Assembly (NCBI GenBank): GCA_964468205.1
Contig: CAYXVG010000028.1
Coordinates: forward strand, 21,101 to 85,100
Length of the DNA: 64,000 bases
Source: CAWELS01 sp964468205
GTDB taxonomy: Bacteria; Acidobacteriota; Terriglobia; Bryobacterales; Bryobacteraceae
Direction of reading: 5' to 3'
Positions within the stretch are counted from its first letter, which is position 1. Each line of letters starts with the position of its first letter. Of the stretch, positions 1 through 12,160 are shown piece after piece. The position numbers and the translations under genes were made by a program. The notes beneath the pieces were generated by a model. It saw only the letters and a list, made by a program, of their open reading frames with translations, did not search any database and was not told the DNA's origin.

Positions 1-1
1 G

Positions 2-148
2 GAGTTGTTGGGCGAGAAGTCGCGGCTCGCGCTGGCGGCTCTCCAGCGGACCCTGGCTACCGTCGAAGAGACGCGCAAGGACAACATGGGCTACGACTAC
101 GCCGTGCGGGCCACGCTGCGATCCGCGGTGGCCAACCTCACCGGCTGA
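2..148 (+). CDS. C-terminal end of an unidentified protein (5' partial)
   Basis: An open frame enters from the window edge and gives 48 residues before a TGA at 146-148. The fragment (beginning ELLGEKSRLA, ending SAVANLTG) is charged and probably helical, with no motif I can assign. Its codon use matches the neighbouring genes, so it is likely the end of a real gene. It precedes the ThDP-dependent enzyme on the same strand by about 50 bases. I do not recognise the family. Confidence 0.5.
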   Translation, partial: ELLGEKSRLALAALQRTLATVEETRKDNMGYDYAVRATLRSAVANLTG

Positions 149-197
149 CGGCACAAGCAAAAGCCGCCCGCGCTGTCCTACCCTGAATAGTTACGCG

Positions 198-1868
198 ATG
201 AAGAAGACTGGTGCGGAAATCTTCTGCGAAGTGCTCGCCCACAGCGGCGTGAAATACCTGTTCGGCAACCCCGGATCGACGGAACTGCCGCTCATGGACG
301 CCCTCGCCGCGGGCGCACCGCTCGACTACCGGCTGGCGCTGCACGAGATTCCAGCGATGGCCATGGCCGACGGCTACGCGCAGGCCACCCGCGGTCCGGC
401 CGCGGTCAATGTCCACGTGGCCTGTGGAGTGGGTAATGCAATGGGCATGTTATATAACTCCTGGTGCTCCGGCACGCCGCTGATTCTGACGGCCGGGCAG
501 CAGGACCGCCGTCTGCTCTTCGAGGAGCCGGTGCTGGCGGGCGACCTGGTAGGCGTGACGCGGCCGTGGACCAAGTGGTCCGCCGAGGTCAACCGGGTGG
601 AAGATGTTGCCCCCGCGACCCGCCGGGCGCTCCAGGAGGCCATGACGCCGCCTACCGGGCCGGTCTTCCTATCACTGCCGGTCGACTTGCAGAGCGAGCG
701 GATGGAACGGCCGGACACGCATCCGGCCATGCCGCCGCTAAAAGGAAGCCGGCCGGACAAGGGGGCGCTGCAACGCGCGGCGAGGTTGTTACTAGCGGCG
801 AAGTCCCCGGTGGTATTAGCCGGCGCCCGTGTCGTCGAGTGTTCGGCTTGCGGCGAGCTCGAGGAACTCGCGCGGAAGCTTGGGGCGCCCATCTGTTCGG
901 ACACCCATGCCTCGGCCGGGAGGCTCCCGGTCCGGCCCGATTGCGAGATGTACGCCGGTGCGCTGCCGCTATGGTCGCCCGAGATGCGCCGGGCGCTCGA
1001 GGGGCATGACGTGCTGGTAATCGCCGGCATGGCTTTTCCGCGGCAGTACGTCCTCCAGGAGCCCGCCAACCCATTGCCGCCCGGCGCGCGGGTGATTCAG
1101 ATTGACTCCAACCCGTCGGAGATCGGAAAGAATCTTCCGGTGGATGCAGGCCTCGTGGGCGACATCCGCGCGACCCTCACAGAGTTGACCCGCCTCGTCG
1201 CCGCCGAGACCGTATGGGAACAGGCGCGCAGCGCGGTGGAACGGTGCGACCGCATGCGCACGGCGTCGGGTGAACGGCGCGCCGCACTGCGCGCGGAACT
1301 CGAAAGCGAGTCCGGCCGGGAGCCGATGACAGCGCGAGGCCTGATCGGCGCGCTTGCCCGCGCGCTGCCCGCCGACGCGGTCTTCGTCGAGGAGGCGCCC
1401 ACCACCAACAGCAACCTGCTGGCGCAACTCGGCCGCCCCCAAGATCCCGCGGCCCACTTCGCCCAGCGCGGTTGGGCGCTCGGCTGGGGCCTCGGCTGCG
1501 CCGTGGGAGTGAAGATCGCGTGGCCGGATCGTCCCGTACTCGCGCTGCTCGGCGACGGCGCCGCTATCTACGGGATCCAAGGACTATGGACCGCGGCGCA
1601 CTATGAGCTGCCCGTGGTGTTTCTAGTGGCGAACAACGCCCAGTACAAGATCCTCAAGGATGTCGGCGCGGTGATGGGCCTGCCGCAATCCCAGGCCGGC
1701 AAGCATGTGGGCCTCGATATCACGGCCCCCCGGATTGATTTCGTCAAATTGGCCGAATCGTTCGGCGTTCACGCGCTCCGCGTTGAATCTCCCGGCGAAG
1801 TCAGCGACGCTGTCTCTTCCGGCCTGAAAGACTCCGCTCCCCTGCTGCTTGAAGCGGTAATCGCGTAG
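198..1868 (+). CDS. Thiamine diphosphate-dependent decarboxylase (benzoylformate decarboxylase / acetolactate synthase-like)
   Basis: A 556-residue cytosolic ThDP enzyme with the usual three-domain length. The N-terminal PYR domain has FGNPGST at 22-28 and the conserved activating Glu at about residue 50 (LHEIPAMAMADGYA). The C-terminal PP domain has the ThDP/Mg motif GDG at 452-454, closed by Asn-Asn at 479-480. The FGNPGSTELPL start is typical of benzoylformate-decarboxylase-like proteins rather than anabolic acetolactate synthases, and no regulatory subunit gene is adjacent. It should decarboxylate a 2-keto acid, but the substrate cannot be read from the sequence. It converges on the DUF72 gene. 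Confidence 0.85.
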   Translation: MKKTGAEIFCEVLAHSGVKYLFGNPGSTELPLMDALAAGAPLDYRLALHEIPAMAMADGYAQATRGPAAVNVHVACGVGNAMGMLYNSWCSGTPLILTAGQQDRRLLFEEPVLAGDLVGVTRPWTKWSAEVNRVEDVAPATRRALQEAMTPPTGPVFLSLPVDLQSERMERPDTHPAMPPLKGSRPDKGALQRAARLLLAAKSPVVLAGARVVECSACGELEELARKLGAPICSDTHASAGRLPVRPDCEMYAGALPLWSPEMRRALEGHDVLVIAGMAFPRQYVLQEPANPLPPGARVIQIDSNPSEIGKNLPVDAGLVGDIRATLTELTRLVAAETVWEQARSAVERCDRMRTASGERRAALRAELESESGREPMTARGLIGALARALPADAVFVEEAPTTNSNLLAQLGRPQDPAAHFAQRGWALGWGLGCAVGVKIAWPDRPVLALLGDGAAIYGIQGLWTAAHYELPVVFLVANNAQYKILKDVGAVMGLPQSQAGKHVGLDITAPRIDFVKLAESFGVHALRVESPGEVSDAVSSGLKDSAPLLLEAVIA

Positions 1869-1906
1869 CGGATTTCATCCGAGCGAATCAGTGCGTAACC
1901 GCGACT

Positions 1907-2866
1907 CTACAGAGCTTCCACCACCGCTTCGATTGTCGCCGGAGCGTTCCCCTCGAGCCGGTTGTTCACGAAAATCATCGCGGTACGGCCGTCGTTTCGC
2001 GACTCGCGCACAAGCTGGCGGAGGGCGTCGCGGGCCCTTGGATTCGGTTCTTGGATGCGGTCGTAAGGCTGGAAGAGCTTCACCGCGTTCTCATAGCCGC
2101 GGCCGTGCTTGAGCAGCGCGCGAACCATCGTGAAGTCCGCCGTGAAGGCTCCCGGGGTGGCGATCTGCGCACTAAGTTCCGGCATCCGCGCCCAGGCGTT
2201 GAAGACGTGCGCCACTTTGTGGGCGCGCAGGCAGTCGAGGTACTCGGGCGCGAGAAACTCCGGGTTGCGGATCTCGACCGCATAGCGGTACGGGGTGGGC
2301 AGCGCGCCGAGGAATGTGTCGAGATCCCGCGCAAACGTAACGGCGCTCTCGTAGGTCTTCTTGGAGAATGCCCCAAACTCGAGGATCAGCGCGGCCACCT
2401 GATCGCGGTAGGGCCAGAGCGGCCGCAGGAAGGCCTCCTTCAGCAACTCCGGGTTCAGGAAGTTCTCATTCGGCTTGCCGGCGCGCTCACCGTAGCGTGC
2501 GTGCGTGGGCCAAGCGGCCACGGTAATATCCTCCGGAACTTTGAACGCGTACAGCAAGTCTCCGGGCGCGGAGCCGAAGAGCCGCGACCAGTACTGGTCC
2601 GAAGGAAACTGATAGAAGGTGAAGTCGCCGCACACGATCGGAAAGGTCTCGGCGTACTCGGCCAGGCACGATTCCTGAAATTTCTTCTTCGAGAAGCGCC
2701 CGCGTGACTGGTATCGCTCGGGAGTATAAATCTGCCCGAGCCACCCCTCGTACTTCCAGGAGCTGGTCCCAAAGTAGATCCGCTCGCCGGCAAGATTGCG
2801 CAGCTTCGCCCTCAGCGGCCGTTCGGATCGCGGCGGTTCGTCGTCAAATAGCGAGAGGTTCGACAT
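1907..2866 (-). CDS. DUF72 (YecE-like) family protein
   Basis: A 319-residue cytosolic protein of the DUF72/YecE TIM-barrel-like family. It is recognised from the early YFGTSSWKYEGWLGQIYTPE segment (about residues 31-50) and the late motif MIFVNNRLEGNAPATIEAV near the C-terminus. Length is slightly above the family norm because of a charged N-terminal lead. The molecular function of the family is not established. It is divergent from the LexA-like gene, with only 39 bases between the two starts, so the two promoters must share this gap. Confidence 0.85.
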   Translation of the reverse strand: MSNLSLFDDEPPRSERPLRAKLRNLAGERIYFGTSSWKYEGWLGQIYTPERYQSRGRFSKKKFQESCLAEYAETFPIVCGDFTFYQFPSDQYWSRLFGSAPGDLLYAFKVPEDITVAAWPTHARYGERAGKPNENFLNPELLKEAFLRPLWPYRDQVAALILEFGAFSKKTYESAVTFARDLDTFLGALPTPYRYAVEIRNPEFLAPEYLDCLRAHKVAHVFNAWARMPELSAQIATPGAFTADFTMVRALLKHGRGYENAVKLFQPYDRIQEPNPRARDALRQLVRESRNDGRTAMIFVNNRLEGNAPATIEAVVEAL

Positions 2867-2905
2867 GGCCCGGCGATACTACAAACTCCTGGGCTTCGAA
2901 AGCCG

Positions 2906-3739
2906 ATGACCAAGCTGACTCCGCGCCAGAAGGCCATTTATGACTTTATCGTGGAATTCCGTGGGCGGCACGGCTGTTCGCCCTCCATTCCCGAGATCCA
3001 GAAGGCCTTCCTGATTCGCAGTGCGAACGGCGTGGCGGGGCGCCTGCTCTCGATCGAGGCCAAAGGCCTGATCCGGCGCTCGAAACGGGGTTCCCGGCAG
3101 ATCGACGTGATCGAGGAGAATCCGGAAGCCGCCGGTCCGTCGCGGCTGTTCAGCATTTCGCTGCCGTCGGCGCCGCCGGCCGGAGGGAAGCCGGCGCGCA
3201 CCCGGGCAACAGTGACGCTTGATGCCGCCGCGCCCGGTTTCACCCCGGCGCCCGGCTGTTATGCCGTACGCTACAGCGGCCCGCCCGTGCCGCAGGCGGG
3301 CATGTTGACTGGGAACCTGCTGGTCGTGGATCCGCGCACCGGACCCGGAAGCGAACAACTCGTGATCCTGCCGGAGAAATCCGAATTTCGAATAGAACTG
3401 GGTCAACATTCCGCTGGCCGCACTTCAGGTACCGTTCGTGCCGTGGTACGGAGCTATAGCTGCAGACCCCGCATCACGCTTGCCGTCGCGCTTCCAGGGC
3501 CTTTTGGTAGGCGGCGAAGAGTTGGGCGCGGGCGGCCTCGGGCAGCGGGCCGGGCTTCTCGATTTCCTTGCAGTCCCTGCAGAGATCGACGCTTTTCTTC
3601 AGGCTTTCGACAAACTTCACGCACGGGGGGCAGCCAGATATGTGGGCGTCAATTTCGGCACACACCTCGTCCGGGAGTTCGTGGTCGAGGTATTGAGAAA
3701 GAATTGCGAAGACTTCCTTGCACTCGGAGACTTTCATGA
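2906..3739 (+). CDS. LexA-like repressor without peptidase active site, with a C-terminal extension
   Basis: Residues 1-68 form a LexA-type winged helix (LTPRQKAIYDFI, then SPSIPEIQKAF). Residues about 115-185 resemble the LexA/S24 beta-fold (AGMLTGNLLVVDP, and TVRAVVRSYS, which matches the usual LexA C-terminus). The GDSM serine motif is replaced by SGPPVPQ at about 124-130, and no equivalent of the catalytic lysine is visible, so self-cleavage is unlikely. LexA proteins normally end near residue 185. Here the frame stays open for about 92 more Arg/Pro-rich residues, running antisense across the whole anti-sigma gene. The extension may be a lost stop or a sequence error. SOS regulation should not be assumed. 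Confidence 0.65.
   Translation: MTKLTPRQKAIYDFIVEFRGRHGCSPSIPEIQKAFLIRSANGVAGRLLSIEAKGLIRRSKRGSRQIDVIEENPEAAGPSRLFSISLPSAPPAGGKPARTRATVTLDAAAPGFTPAPGCYAVRYSGPPVPQAGMLTGNLLVVDPRTGPGSEQLVILPEKSEFRIELGQHSAGRTSGTVRAVVRSYSCRPRITLAVALPGPFGRRRRVGRGRPRAAGRASRFPCSPCRDRRFSSGFRQTSRTGGSQICGRQFRHTPRPGVRGRGIEKELRRLPCTRRLS
3474..3737 (-). CDS. Zinc-finger anti-sigma factor (zf-HC2 type)
   Basis: An 87-residue soluble protein with the ZAS signature His32-x3-Cys36-x2-Cys39 (AHISGCPPC) and more cysteines at 6, 26, 53 and 56. There is no transmembrane segment, so it would act in the cytosol, perhaps as a thiol-responsive anti-sigma factor. Its start overlaps the sigma factor stop in an ATGA arrangement and has a strong GGAGGA ribosome site, which implies translational coupling. 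Family knowledge says such proteins sequester the sigma factor encoded next to them. The gene lies entirely antisense to the 3' extension of the LexA-like gene. Confidence 0.85.
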   Translation of the reverse strand: MKVSECKEVFAILSQYLDHELPDEVCAEIDAHISGCPPCVKFVESLKKSVDLCRDCKEIEKPGPLPEAARAQLFAAYQKALEARRQA

Positions 3740-4336
3740 TTGTCCTCCGTTGTCCGCGCGCAATTGCAGGTCGAGAGACTTTCTGACAGCCAGACGAGCC
3801 CGGTGCAGGCGCGTCTTCACGGTATCCTCCGTTATCTCCAAAACCTCGGCGGTTTCCTGCGTGGAGAGTTCTTCCATGTCCCGCAGCAAGATCACCGAGC
3901 GATAGATCTCGGGCAGTTCTTCGATGGAGCGGCGCAGCATCTTGTGCAATTGCGCGTTGATCGCCTGATCGTCCGGCAGGTCCGACCAGTCGGCAATTTC
4001 CATCTTGCGCTGGCCCCCCTCCATATGGAATGCCGGCATCAACTCATCGAGCGAGAGCTCCTGCGTGGGGGCGAATGAACTCTTCCGGCGCTTCATGAAG
4101 CAGGCGTTGCGCGCGATCCGGAAGACCCAGGATTTCATCCGCTCGGGCTCGCGAAGCTGGTCGAGCTTTTCGAAAACCTTCAGCATCGTCTCCTGCGCGA
4201 CTTCCTCGGCGTCTTCGCGGTGGCCGCACATCATGTACGTGTATTGGAAGATCTTCGGCCGGTACGCCGCCACGAACTGGTCGAACGCTCCCGGATCTCC
4301 AGCCAGCAGACTTCTGGCCAGTGCCGTGTCTGTCAT
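3734..4336 (-). CDS. ECF-family RNA polymerase sigma factor
   Basis: About 200 residues with sigma region 2 (FDQFVAAYRPKIFQYTYMM, then EDAEEVAQETMLKVFEKL) and region 4 (LPEIYRSVILLRDMEELSTQ, ITEDTVKTRLHRAR). This is the two-domain ECF layout. I chose the ATG at 4336, which has a GGGG stretch just upstream, over the GTG at 4351. The gene is translationally coupled to the zinc-finger anti-sigma gene. About 205 bases separate it from the divergent efflux operon, so that operon is a possible but unproven target. Confidence 0.9.
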   Translation of the reverse strand: MTDTALARSLLAGDPGAFDQFVAAYRPKIFQYTYMMCGHREDAEEVAQETMLKVFEKLDQLREPERMKSWVFRIARNACFMKRRKSSFAPTQELSLDELMPAFHMEGGQRKMEIADWSDLPDDQAINAQLHKMLRRSIEELPEIYRSVILLRDMEELSTQETAEVLEITEDTVKTRLHRARLAVRKSLDLQLRADNGGQS

Positions 4337-4481
4337 TACCCCGGTCGCCACTCATTCAATAGTAGCAATCCGGGACTTCCCTGCATTGCGGTCCGGTGTT
4401 CGTTTGTAGTACTCTCACACCGGATTTTGAGCTTGGCTATTGAGCCATGCTCACCCCGGCAAGATGCGATCCGGAGGAAAT

Positions 4482-4508
4482 GGTGACGCGAGGGGTGAGG
4501 TTGTCACC
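4482..4508. promoter_or_regulatory. Inverted repeat in the sigma factor / efflux operon intergenic region
   Basis: GGTGAC at 4482-4487 is repeated inverted as GTCACC at 4503-4508, separated by 15 bases. It lies about 50 bases before the TolC gene and within the divergent region shared with the sigma gene. It could be an operator or a short hairpin. No cognate regulator is evident. Confidence 0.25.
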
Positions 4509-4556
4509 ACCCTGCAAGGACTGCATCCTCGTACTAGAAATCGCGAGTGAATTGGC

Positions 4557-5897
4557 ATGACAACCTTGAAAAAGGGACTACTTATTCTCCTGACCCTGCC
4601 CGTGTTCGCGCAGAATCCGCTCAGCCTCCAAGAGGCGGCGCGCATGGCGCTCGATCAACATCCTTCGATCGAGTCGAGCGCGGCCCGGGTGGACGCAGCG
4701 GAATCGAAGATCAAACAGGCTCACAGCGGCTTCCTGCCAAGGTTCAACTGGCAAGAGACGATCGATGGCAGCAACAACCCGGTCTACGTGTTCGGCAGCA
4801 AGCTGAACCAGCGAAATTTCACCATGGCTGATTTCGACGTCAACTTCCTGAACACCCCCGGCTTCTACAACAACTTCCAATCGCAGCTCGTGCTCGAGCA
4901 AACCATATATGACGCGGGCCAGACAAAGGGCCAGAAGGAAGCTGCCAGACTCGGCAAGGACATCGCCGCCGAGCAGGTCAGGGGGACTTCCCAGCAGGTG
5001 ATCGCCAATGTGGTGCGCACCTATCATGGGGCGGCACTCGCGGCCGAGTCGCTGAAGGTCGCTGAAGAGGCCGTGAAGTCGGCCGAAGCGGACCTCGCGC
5101 GGGCGGAGACGGTCCGGTCGGCCGGGATGGCTACCGACGCCGACGTCCTCTCCATCAAGGTCCACCTGGCGGCGATGGAGGAACAGCGCATCGCGCGCCG
5201 CTATGACCTCGAGGTGGCCCGTTCCGCGCTGAACGAGGCGCTGGGACTGCCACTGGATACCCAGCATGACCTGACCACTCCGCTGACATCGCTCCCGGCG
5301 GCGGATCGCCAGGCGGAAGCCCTCGAGCAGCGCGCGCAGCAGGAGCGCCCCGAGTTACGTCAAGCCTCCATCGCCACCGAGATCGCCTCCACGCAGGGTA
5401 AGATCGCCCAGACCGCCTACTGGCCGCGCGTAACCGGGCGCGCCATGTTTGAGTTCGACCGCCGGAAGTTCGTCACGGACGGAGGCGGGAACTGGTACTT
5501 CGGCGCAACCATGCAATGGAACCTGTTCAACGGAAACCAGACCAAGGAGCGCGTGCGCGAGGCGACCCACATGCTCCGCAGCGCCGAAGCGGAGAAGAGG
5601 CGCGCGGACGCCGGCATCCGGCTGCAGGTCCGCAAGGCTCATGCCGATCTTATGGCGGCCCAGGAACGGATCGAAGTCGCCACGGCCGCCGTCGCCCAGG
5701 CCGAAGAGAGCTTGCGCATCACTAAGAACCGTTACGAGGCCGGCCTCGCCACGGTCACTGATCTTCTGCGAAACGAAACCGCTCTGATGCAAGCCAGGAC
5801 CCGGCGTCTCGCCGCGGTCTATGACCAGCGGGTGGCGGCGGCCAACGTGGAACTCGCCACTGGCATCCTTTCCGAGAATTCCGATGTCCTCAAATAG
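4557..5897 (+). CDS. TolC-family outer-membrane efflux channel
   Basis: A 446-residue protein with a signal peptide (about residues 1-19, ending VFAQ) and two outer-membrane efflux protein repeats. The repeats show the long periodic helices of TolC barrels (for example SLQEAARMALDQHPSIESS near the N-terminus and SLRITKNRYEAGLATVTDLL near 385-405). It is expected to form the trimeric outer-membrane duct for the adaptor and RND pump encoded directly downstream. It is the first gene of a four-gene operon with tight spacing (13 bases to the adaptor). Confidence 0.92.
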   Translation: MTTLKKGLLILLTLPVFAQNPLSLQEAARMALDQHPSIESSAARVDAAESKIKQAHSGFLPRFNWQETIDGSNNPVYVFGSKLNQRNFTMADFDVNFLNTPGFYNNFQSQLVLEQTIYDAGQTKGQKEAARLGKDIAAEQVRGTSQQVIANVVRTYHGAALAAESLKVAEEAVKSAEADLARAETVRSAGMATDADVLSIKVHLAAMEEQRIARRYDLEVARSALNEALGLPLDTQHDLTTPLTSLPAADRQAEALEQRAQQERPELRQASIATEIASTQGKIAQTAYWPRVTGRAMFEFDRRKFVTDGGGNWYFGATMQWNLFNGNQTKERVREATHMLRSAEAEKRRADAGIRLQVRKAHADLMAAQERIEVATAAVAQAEESLRITKNRYEAGLATVTDLLRNETALMQARTRRLAAVYDQRVAAANVELATGILSENSDVLK

Positions 5898-5910
5898 ACA
5901 CAGCATTCCA

Positions 5911-7058
5911 ATGAAGAACCCAGCGTTGTTATTGTCCGTCGTCCTCATGGCCGGGTGGCTCGCCGCCTGCGGAGGAGAGCCTCACGAACGAGAAGTCAAA
6001 GAACTGCCCACGGTGACCGTTCAGGCGGCCACGGTGGAGGAGGTGGAGTGGCCGTCGGTGTACGAGGCCATCGGGACTGTAGCCGCCCGCACTTCCGCCA
6101 CGCTTTCCGCCAGAGTGATGGGCTACGTCAAAGAAATTAGCGTCGACGCCGGGGACCGGGTGAATGCCGGCCAGTTATTGGTTGTCCTCGACTCCCGAGA
6201 CCTCGAAACCGGCTATCTGCAGGCCGAGGCCGCCCTGGCCGAAGCGAATAGCGCGATGGCCGAGGTGGAGAATGCGATTGCCGCCGCCAAGGCCCAACTC
6301 GAGTTCGCCGAAGCCACTTTCAAGCGTATGAAAGAACTGCACGAGAAGAGTTCCATCACCGAGCAGGAATTCGACGAGGCCTCGGCGAAACTGCGGATGG
6401 CCGAGGCGAATTACGAGATGGCGGCCTCCAAGCGCGAGCAGCTCTCGAAGAAGATCGCTCAAGCCGAGCAGGGCGTCGAATCGGCGGCCATTATGAAAAG
6501 CTACGCCGAGATCACGGCGCCGTTCAGCGGACGCGTCACCAGCAAGATGGTAGACCCAGGCGTCCTCGCCGCGCCGGGCGCGCCGCTGCTCACCGTGGAG
6601 CGCGAAGGAGCGTACTGGCTCGAAGCCCGGGTCGAGGAATCGCGCTTACCCCACGTGAGGACCGGACAGGACGTCGAGGTGGAACTCGAGGCGCTCGGAG
6701 AAACCGTCACCGCCCGGGTCTCGGAGATCATCCCGGCTGTCGACGCAGCTTCCCGCGCCTTCACGGTCCGCATCAGCCTGCCGAACAAACCGAACCTCCG
6801 CGCCGGTTCCTTCGGCCGGGCCCGTTTTCCGGCCGGCTCGGAGCGTGCGATCGTGGTTCCCTCGGAAGCGGTCGTCACTCGCGGCCAGGTGAAAACGGTC
6901 TACGTCATTGAAGGCGGTCTGGCCCGCGGCCGTCTCGTCACCCTTGGCCGCCAGCGGGACGCCCAGATGGAAGTCCTGTCGGGAGTCACCGGCGGTGAAC
7001 GGGTGGTCGCGCCGACGCCGGTGAATCTCGTGGACGGCTCGCCAGTGGAGGTCCGGCC

Positions 7059-7062
<4 letters not shown>
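5911..7062 (+). CDS. RND efflux periplasmic adaptor (membrane fusion) lipoprotein
   Basis: The ATG at 5911 gives a clean lipoprotein signal (MKNPALLLSVVLMAGWLAAC, lipobox LAAC). The upstream in-frame start would bury that signal. The roughly 383-residue protein shows the HlyD/AcrA order: biotinyl-lipoyl half motif near residue 75 (DAGDRVNAGQLLVVLD), a long alpha-helical hairpin (about 95-185), the second lipoyl half (TAPFSGRVTSKMVDPG), then beta-barrel and membrane-proximal domains. Its stop overlaps the RND pump start by 4 bases (GTGA). Confidence 0.92.
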
Positions 7063-10234
<3,172 letters not shown>

Positions 10235-10238
<4 letters not shown>

Positions 10239-10450
10239 CTGTAAACCGTTACCTCCGGCTGCTGGCCGGCGCGATCGTGATGGCGACCGTGGCGCTGGGA
10301 TATTTCGTTCATCCCGGCTGGTTCCTCTTCACCGCGTTCGTGGGCCTGAACCTGTTCCAGAGCGCGTTCACCAACTGGTGTCCCGCCATAACTCTGCTCA
10401 AGAAGGCCGGCGCGCGCGACGACACGAAAGTCGACGCTCAGACCTGCTGA
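10235..10450 (+). CDS. Small YgaP-like / DUF2892 membrane protein
   Basis: A 71-residue protein with two hydrophobic segments (LAGAIVMATVALGYFV and WFLFTAFVGLNLFQSAF) followed by the NWCPAITLLKKAG motif typical of the DUF2892/YgaP transmembrane family. Start and upstream stop overlap as ATGA, so it is coupled to the RND pump and belongs to the efflux operon. The second Cys-containing end (AQTC) may lie on the same face as the CP motif. Its role in efflux is unknown; related proteins occur alone or fused to rhodanese domains. Confidence 0.85.
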
Positions 10451-10497
10451 ACGGCGGCGGCCGCAACCGTGCTCAGGGAGGGTTGGGGCCGCCGTTC
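10449..10497. terminator. Candidate bidirectional terminator hairpin
   Basis: A perfect 10-bp inverted repeat (GAACGGCGGC at 10449-10458, GCCGCCGTTC at 10488-10497) with a 29-base loop sits between the convergent efflux operon and patatin gene, overlapping both gene ends. There is no clear T-run, so factor-independent termination is uncertain. Confidence 0.4.
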
Positions 10498-11257
10498 ATT
10501 TCCACCGGACCAACGTTTCGCACAGCCGCTTACCGGCTTCTTTGCCCTCTTCGAGCCACCGATCGGTATTGCCCGCATCCCATACGGCCGAATCGCGAAA
10601 ACCGCCCAGCACCTGTGGTGGACCGAGCCGGATCACGTCCAACCCATCCGGCGTCCTGTCGTCGTGCCGCGCAACGTAGCGCATCGCCCGGATCTTCCAG
10701 TCGAGCCAGAACGGCATCGGCGGCAGCACGTGAATGGCAAGAATCCGTGTCGCCCCAAGCTTCACGGCGGCCCAGAGCGGAAGCGGCCCCAGGAATCCAC
10801 CGTCACCGTAAATTCGCCCGTCCGGCAACTTCCGGGGCGGCAGAATCAACGGTACGGCACAGGAAGCGTACAAATGGTCTGGCGTGAGTTCCGCGTCGCG
10901 GAAGATTCGCGGCCGCAGCGCCGGAAACTCCGTGCAAACCAGCGCCAACGGTATCCGCGGACGGTAGGCCTGAGACAACTCCCGGGCAATGTTCAACACC
11001 GGCCAGCCGCTCACCAAGCCAGGGAGCGGGAAGCGGCCGTCTTCCTTGGCGCCGTTCCCGTTGCGGCCGAACATCGGCGATCGCCAGTGACCGGCCATCT
11101 CCAAGGCGGGACAGCGGGAAGCGATCATCCACCCGTTCAGAGCCCCCACTGACGCGCCCACCACCAAGTCCGGTTGAAAGCTCTCATCGAGAGCCAGCCA
11201 GGCGCCGGCCTGCCACGCGCCAAACATCCCACCCGCCGAGAGCACAAGCGCCTTCAC
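10496..11257 (-). CDS. Patatin-like phospholipase / esterase
   Basis: A 253-residue serine hydrolase of the patatin family. It shows the oxyanion loop (SAGGMFGAWQ at about 7-16), the nucleophile elbow GASVG with Ser36, and the catalytic Asp in the GDGG motif at about 151-154. These form the Ser-Asp dyad of the family. There is no export signal, so it is likely cytosolic or membrane-peripheral. The substrate (phospholipid or another acyl ester) is unknown. It converges on the efflux operon. Confidence 0.88.
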   Translation of the reverse strand: MKALVLSAGGMFGAWQAGAWLALDESFQPDLVVGASVGALNGWMIASRCPALEMAGHWRSPMFGRNGNGAKEDGRFPLPGLVSGWPVLNIARELSQAYRPRIPLALVCTEFPALRPRIFRDAELTPDHLYASCAVPLILPPRKLPDGRIYGDGGFLGPLPLWAAVKLGATRILAIHVLPPMPFWLDWKIRAMRYVARHDDRTPDGLDVIRLGPPQVLGGFRDSAVWDAGNTDRWLEEGKEAGKRLCETLVRWK

Positions 11258-11351
11258 AATCCACAGATACCACGGCAGCGTCGCAGAGAACTTCGGTCAT
11301 CCGGGTCCGCTGAGCGGGAGAACGAGGATTGACCGGCGCCCGCCCCGGCCT

Positions 11352-12071
11352 CTAACGGCTGATCGGCGCAATCCCCGAGAGCGACACCGGTCTCCTAATA
11401 CCACCCGTTATCTCCCGCCACACATCGCGAGAGTCCGCCAGATGCGCGGCCATGTAGCGCCGCGCCCCCTCGGCGTCGCGATGATAGATCGCTTCGTAGA
11501 CCGGACTGTGATAGGCCAGCGTATCCTTCCAGCTCACGCGTTCGGAGGTGAGCATCATAGTGGATTTCATCGCCCGGTGCAGCGCCGAAAACAGCCGGAC
11601 ACAGAGCTGGTTCGCCGACGCCGCATAGATCGCCCGGTGAAATGCGATGTCGGCCTGGACGGATGCCGCGATATCGGAGATCGAAGGATCGAGCGTCGCC
11701 TTGATGGCGCGCAGATTCTCCGCCGTGGCGTTCTCGGCCGCCCGCGCCGCCAGCTCCGGCTCCAGCATCAGCCGGGTATCTAGCACCTCGTAATGCGAGA
11801 TTGCATCGATTAGCAGGACGAACTCCAGCGGCCGCTCTAGGATATTCTCGCCGTTCATGTTCAGGTAAGTGCCACTGCCGACCTTCTGCCGGAGGACTCC
11901 GAACGACTCCAGTACCTTCAGCGCATGACGCAGTGAAGGCCGGCTCACGCCGAACTGCTGGGCCAGTTCTCGTTCCGGCGGCAGCTTCGCGCCCGGCTCA
12001 AGCACACGCTGCGCGATAAGCTCGGCGAGGCTTGTGACCAGCTTCGTGGTCAGGTCGTCTTTCTTACTCAT
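11352..12071 (-). CDS. GntR-family transcriptional regulator, FadR/FCD type
   Basis: An N-terminal winged helix (ELIAQRVLEPGAKLPPEREL, then FGVSRPSLRHALKVLESFGV) is followed by an all-helical FCD ligand-binding domain (ARAAENATAENLRAI, FHRAIYAASANQ, YHSPVYEAIYHRDAEGARRYMAAHL) whose histidines usually bind a metal. About 239 residues from the ATG at 12071; an ATG at 12092 would add seven residues. It is divergent from the GH127 gene. One of two matching palindromes overlaps its own start and the other lies before the GH127 gene, so autoregulation and control of that sugar gene are likely. A sugar-acid or pentose effector is inferred from context only. Confidence 0.9.
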   Translation of the reverse strand: MSKKDDLTTKLVTSLAELIAQRVLEPGAKLPPERELAQQFGVSRPSLRHALKVLESFGVLRQKVGSGTYLNMNGENILERPLEFVLLIDAISHYEVLDTRLMLEPELAARAAENATAENLRAIKATLDPSISDIAASVQADIAFHRAIYAASANQLCVRLFSALHRAMKSTMMLTSERVSWKDTLAYHSPVYEAIYHRDAEGARRYMAAHLADSRDVWREITGGIRRPVSLSGIAPISR

Positions 12072-12084
12072 TGGCAATACCAAT
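12070..12084. promoter_or_regulatory. Palindromic operator O1 (ATTGG-N5-CCAAT)
   Basis: ATTGGCAATACCAAT: perfect 5-bp arms around a 5-base centre. It overlaps the ATG at 12071 of the FCD regulator. The same arms and spacing recur at 12161-12175. The form resembles known FCD-type GntR operators such as the UxuR/ExuR ATTGGTATACCAAT class. Confidence 0.7.
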
Positions 12085-12160
12085 ACTCCCATGCGCCAAA
12101 TCGAAAACGCAAAGCAGGTTTACGGAACCCTGTTGACCGGCGGAAAATGAGACTGGTAGG

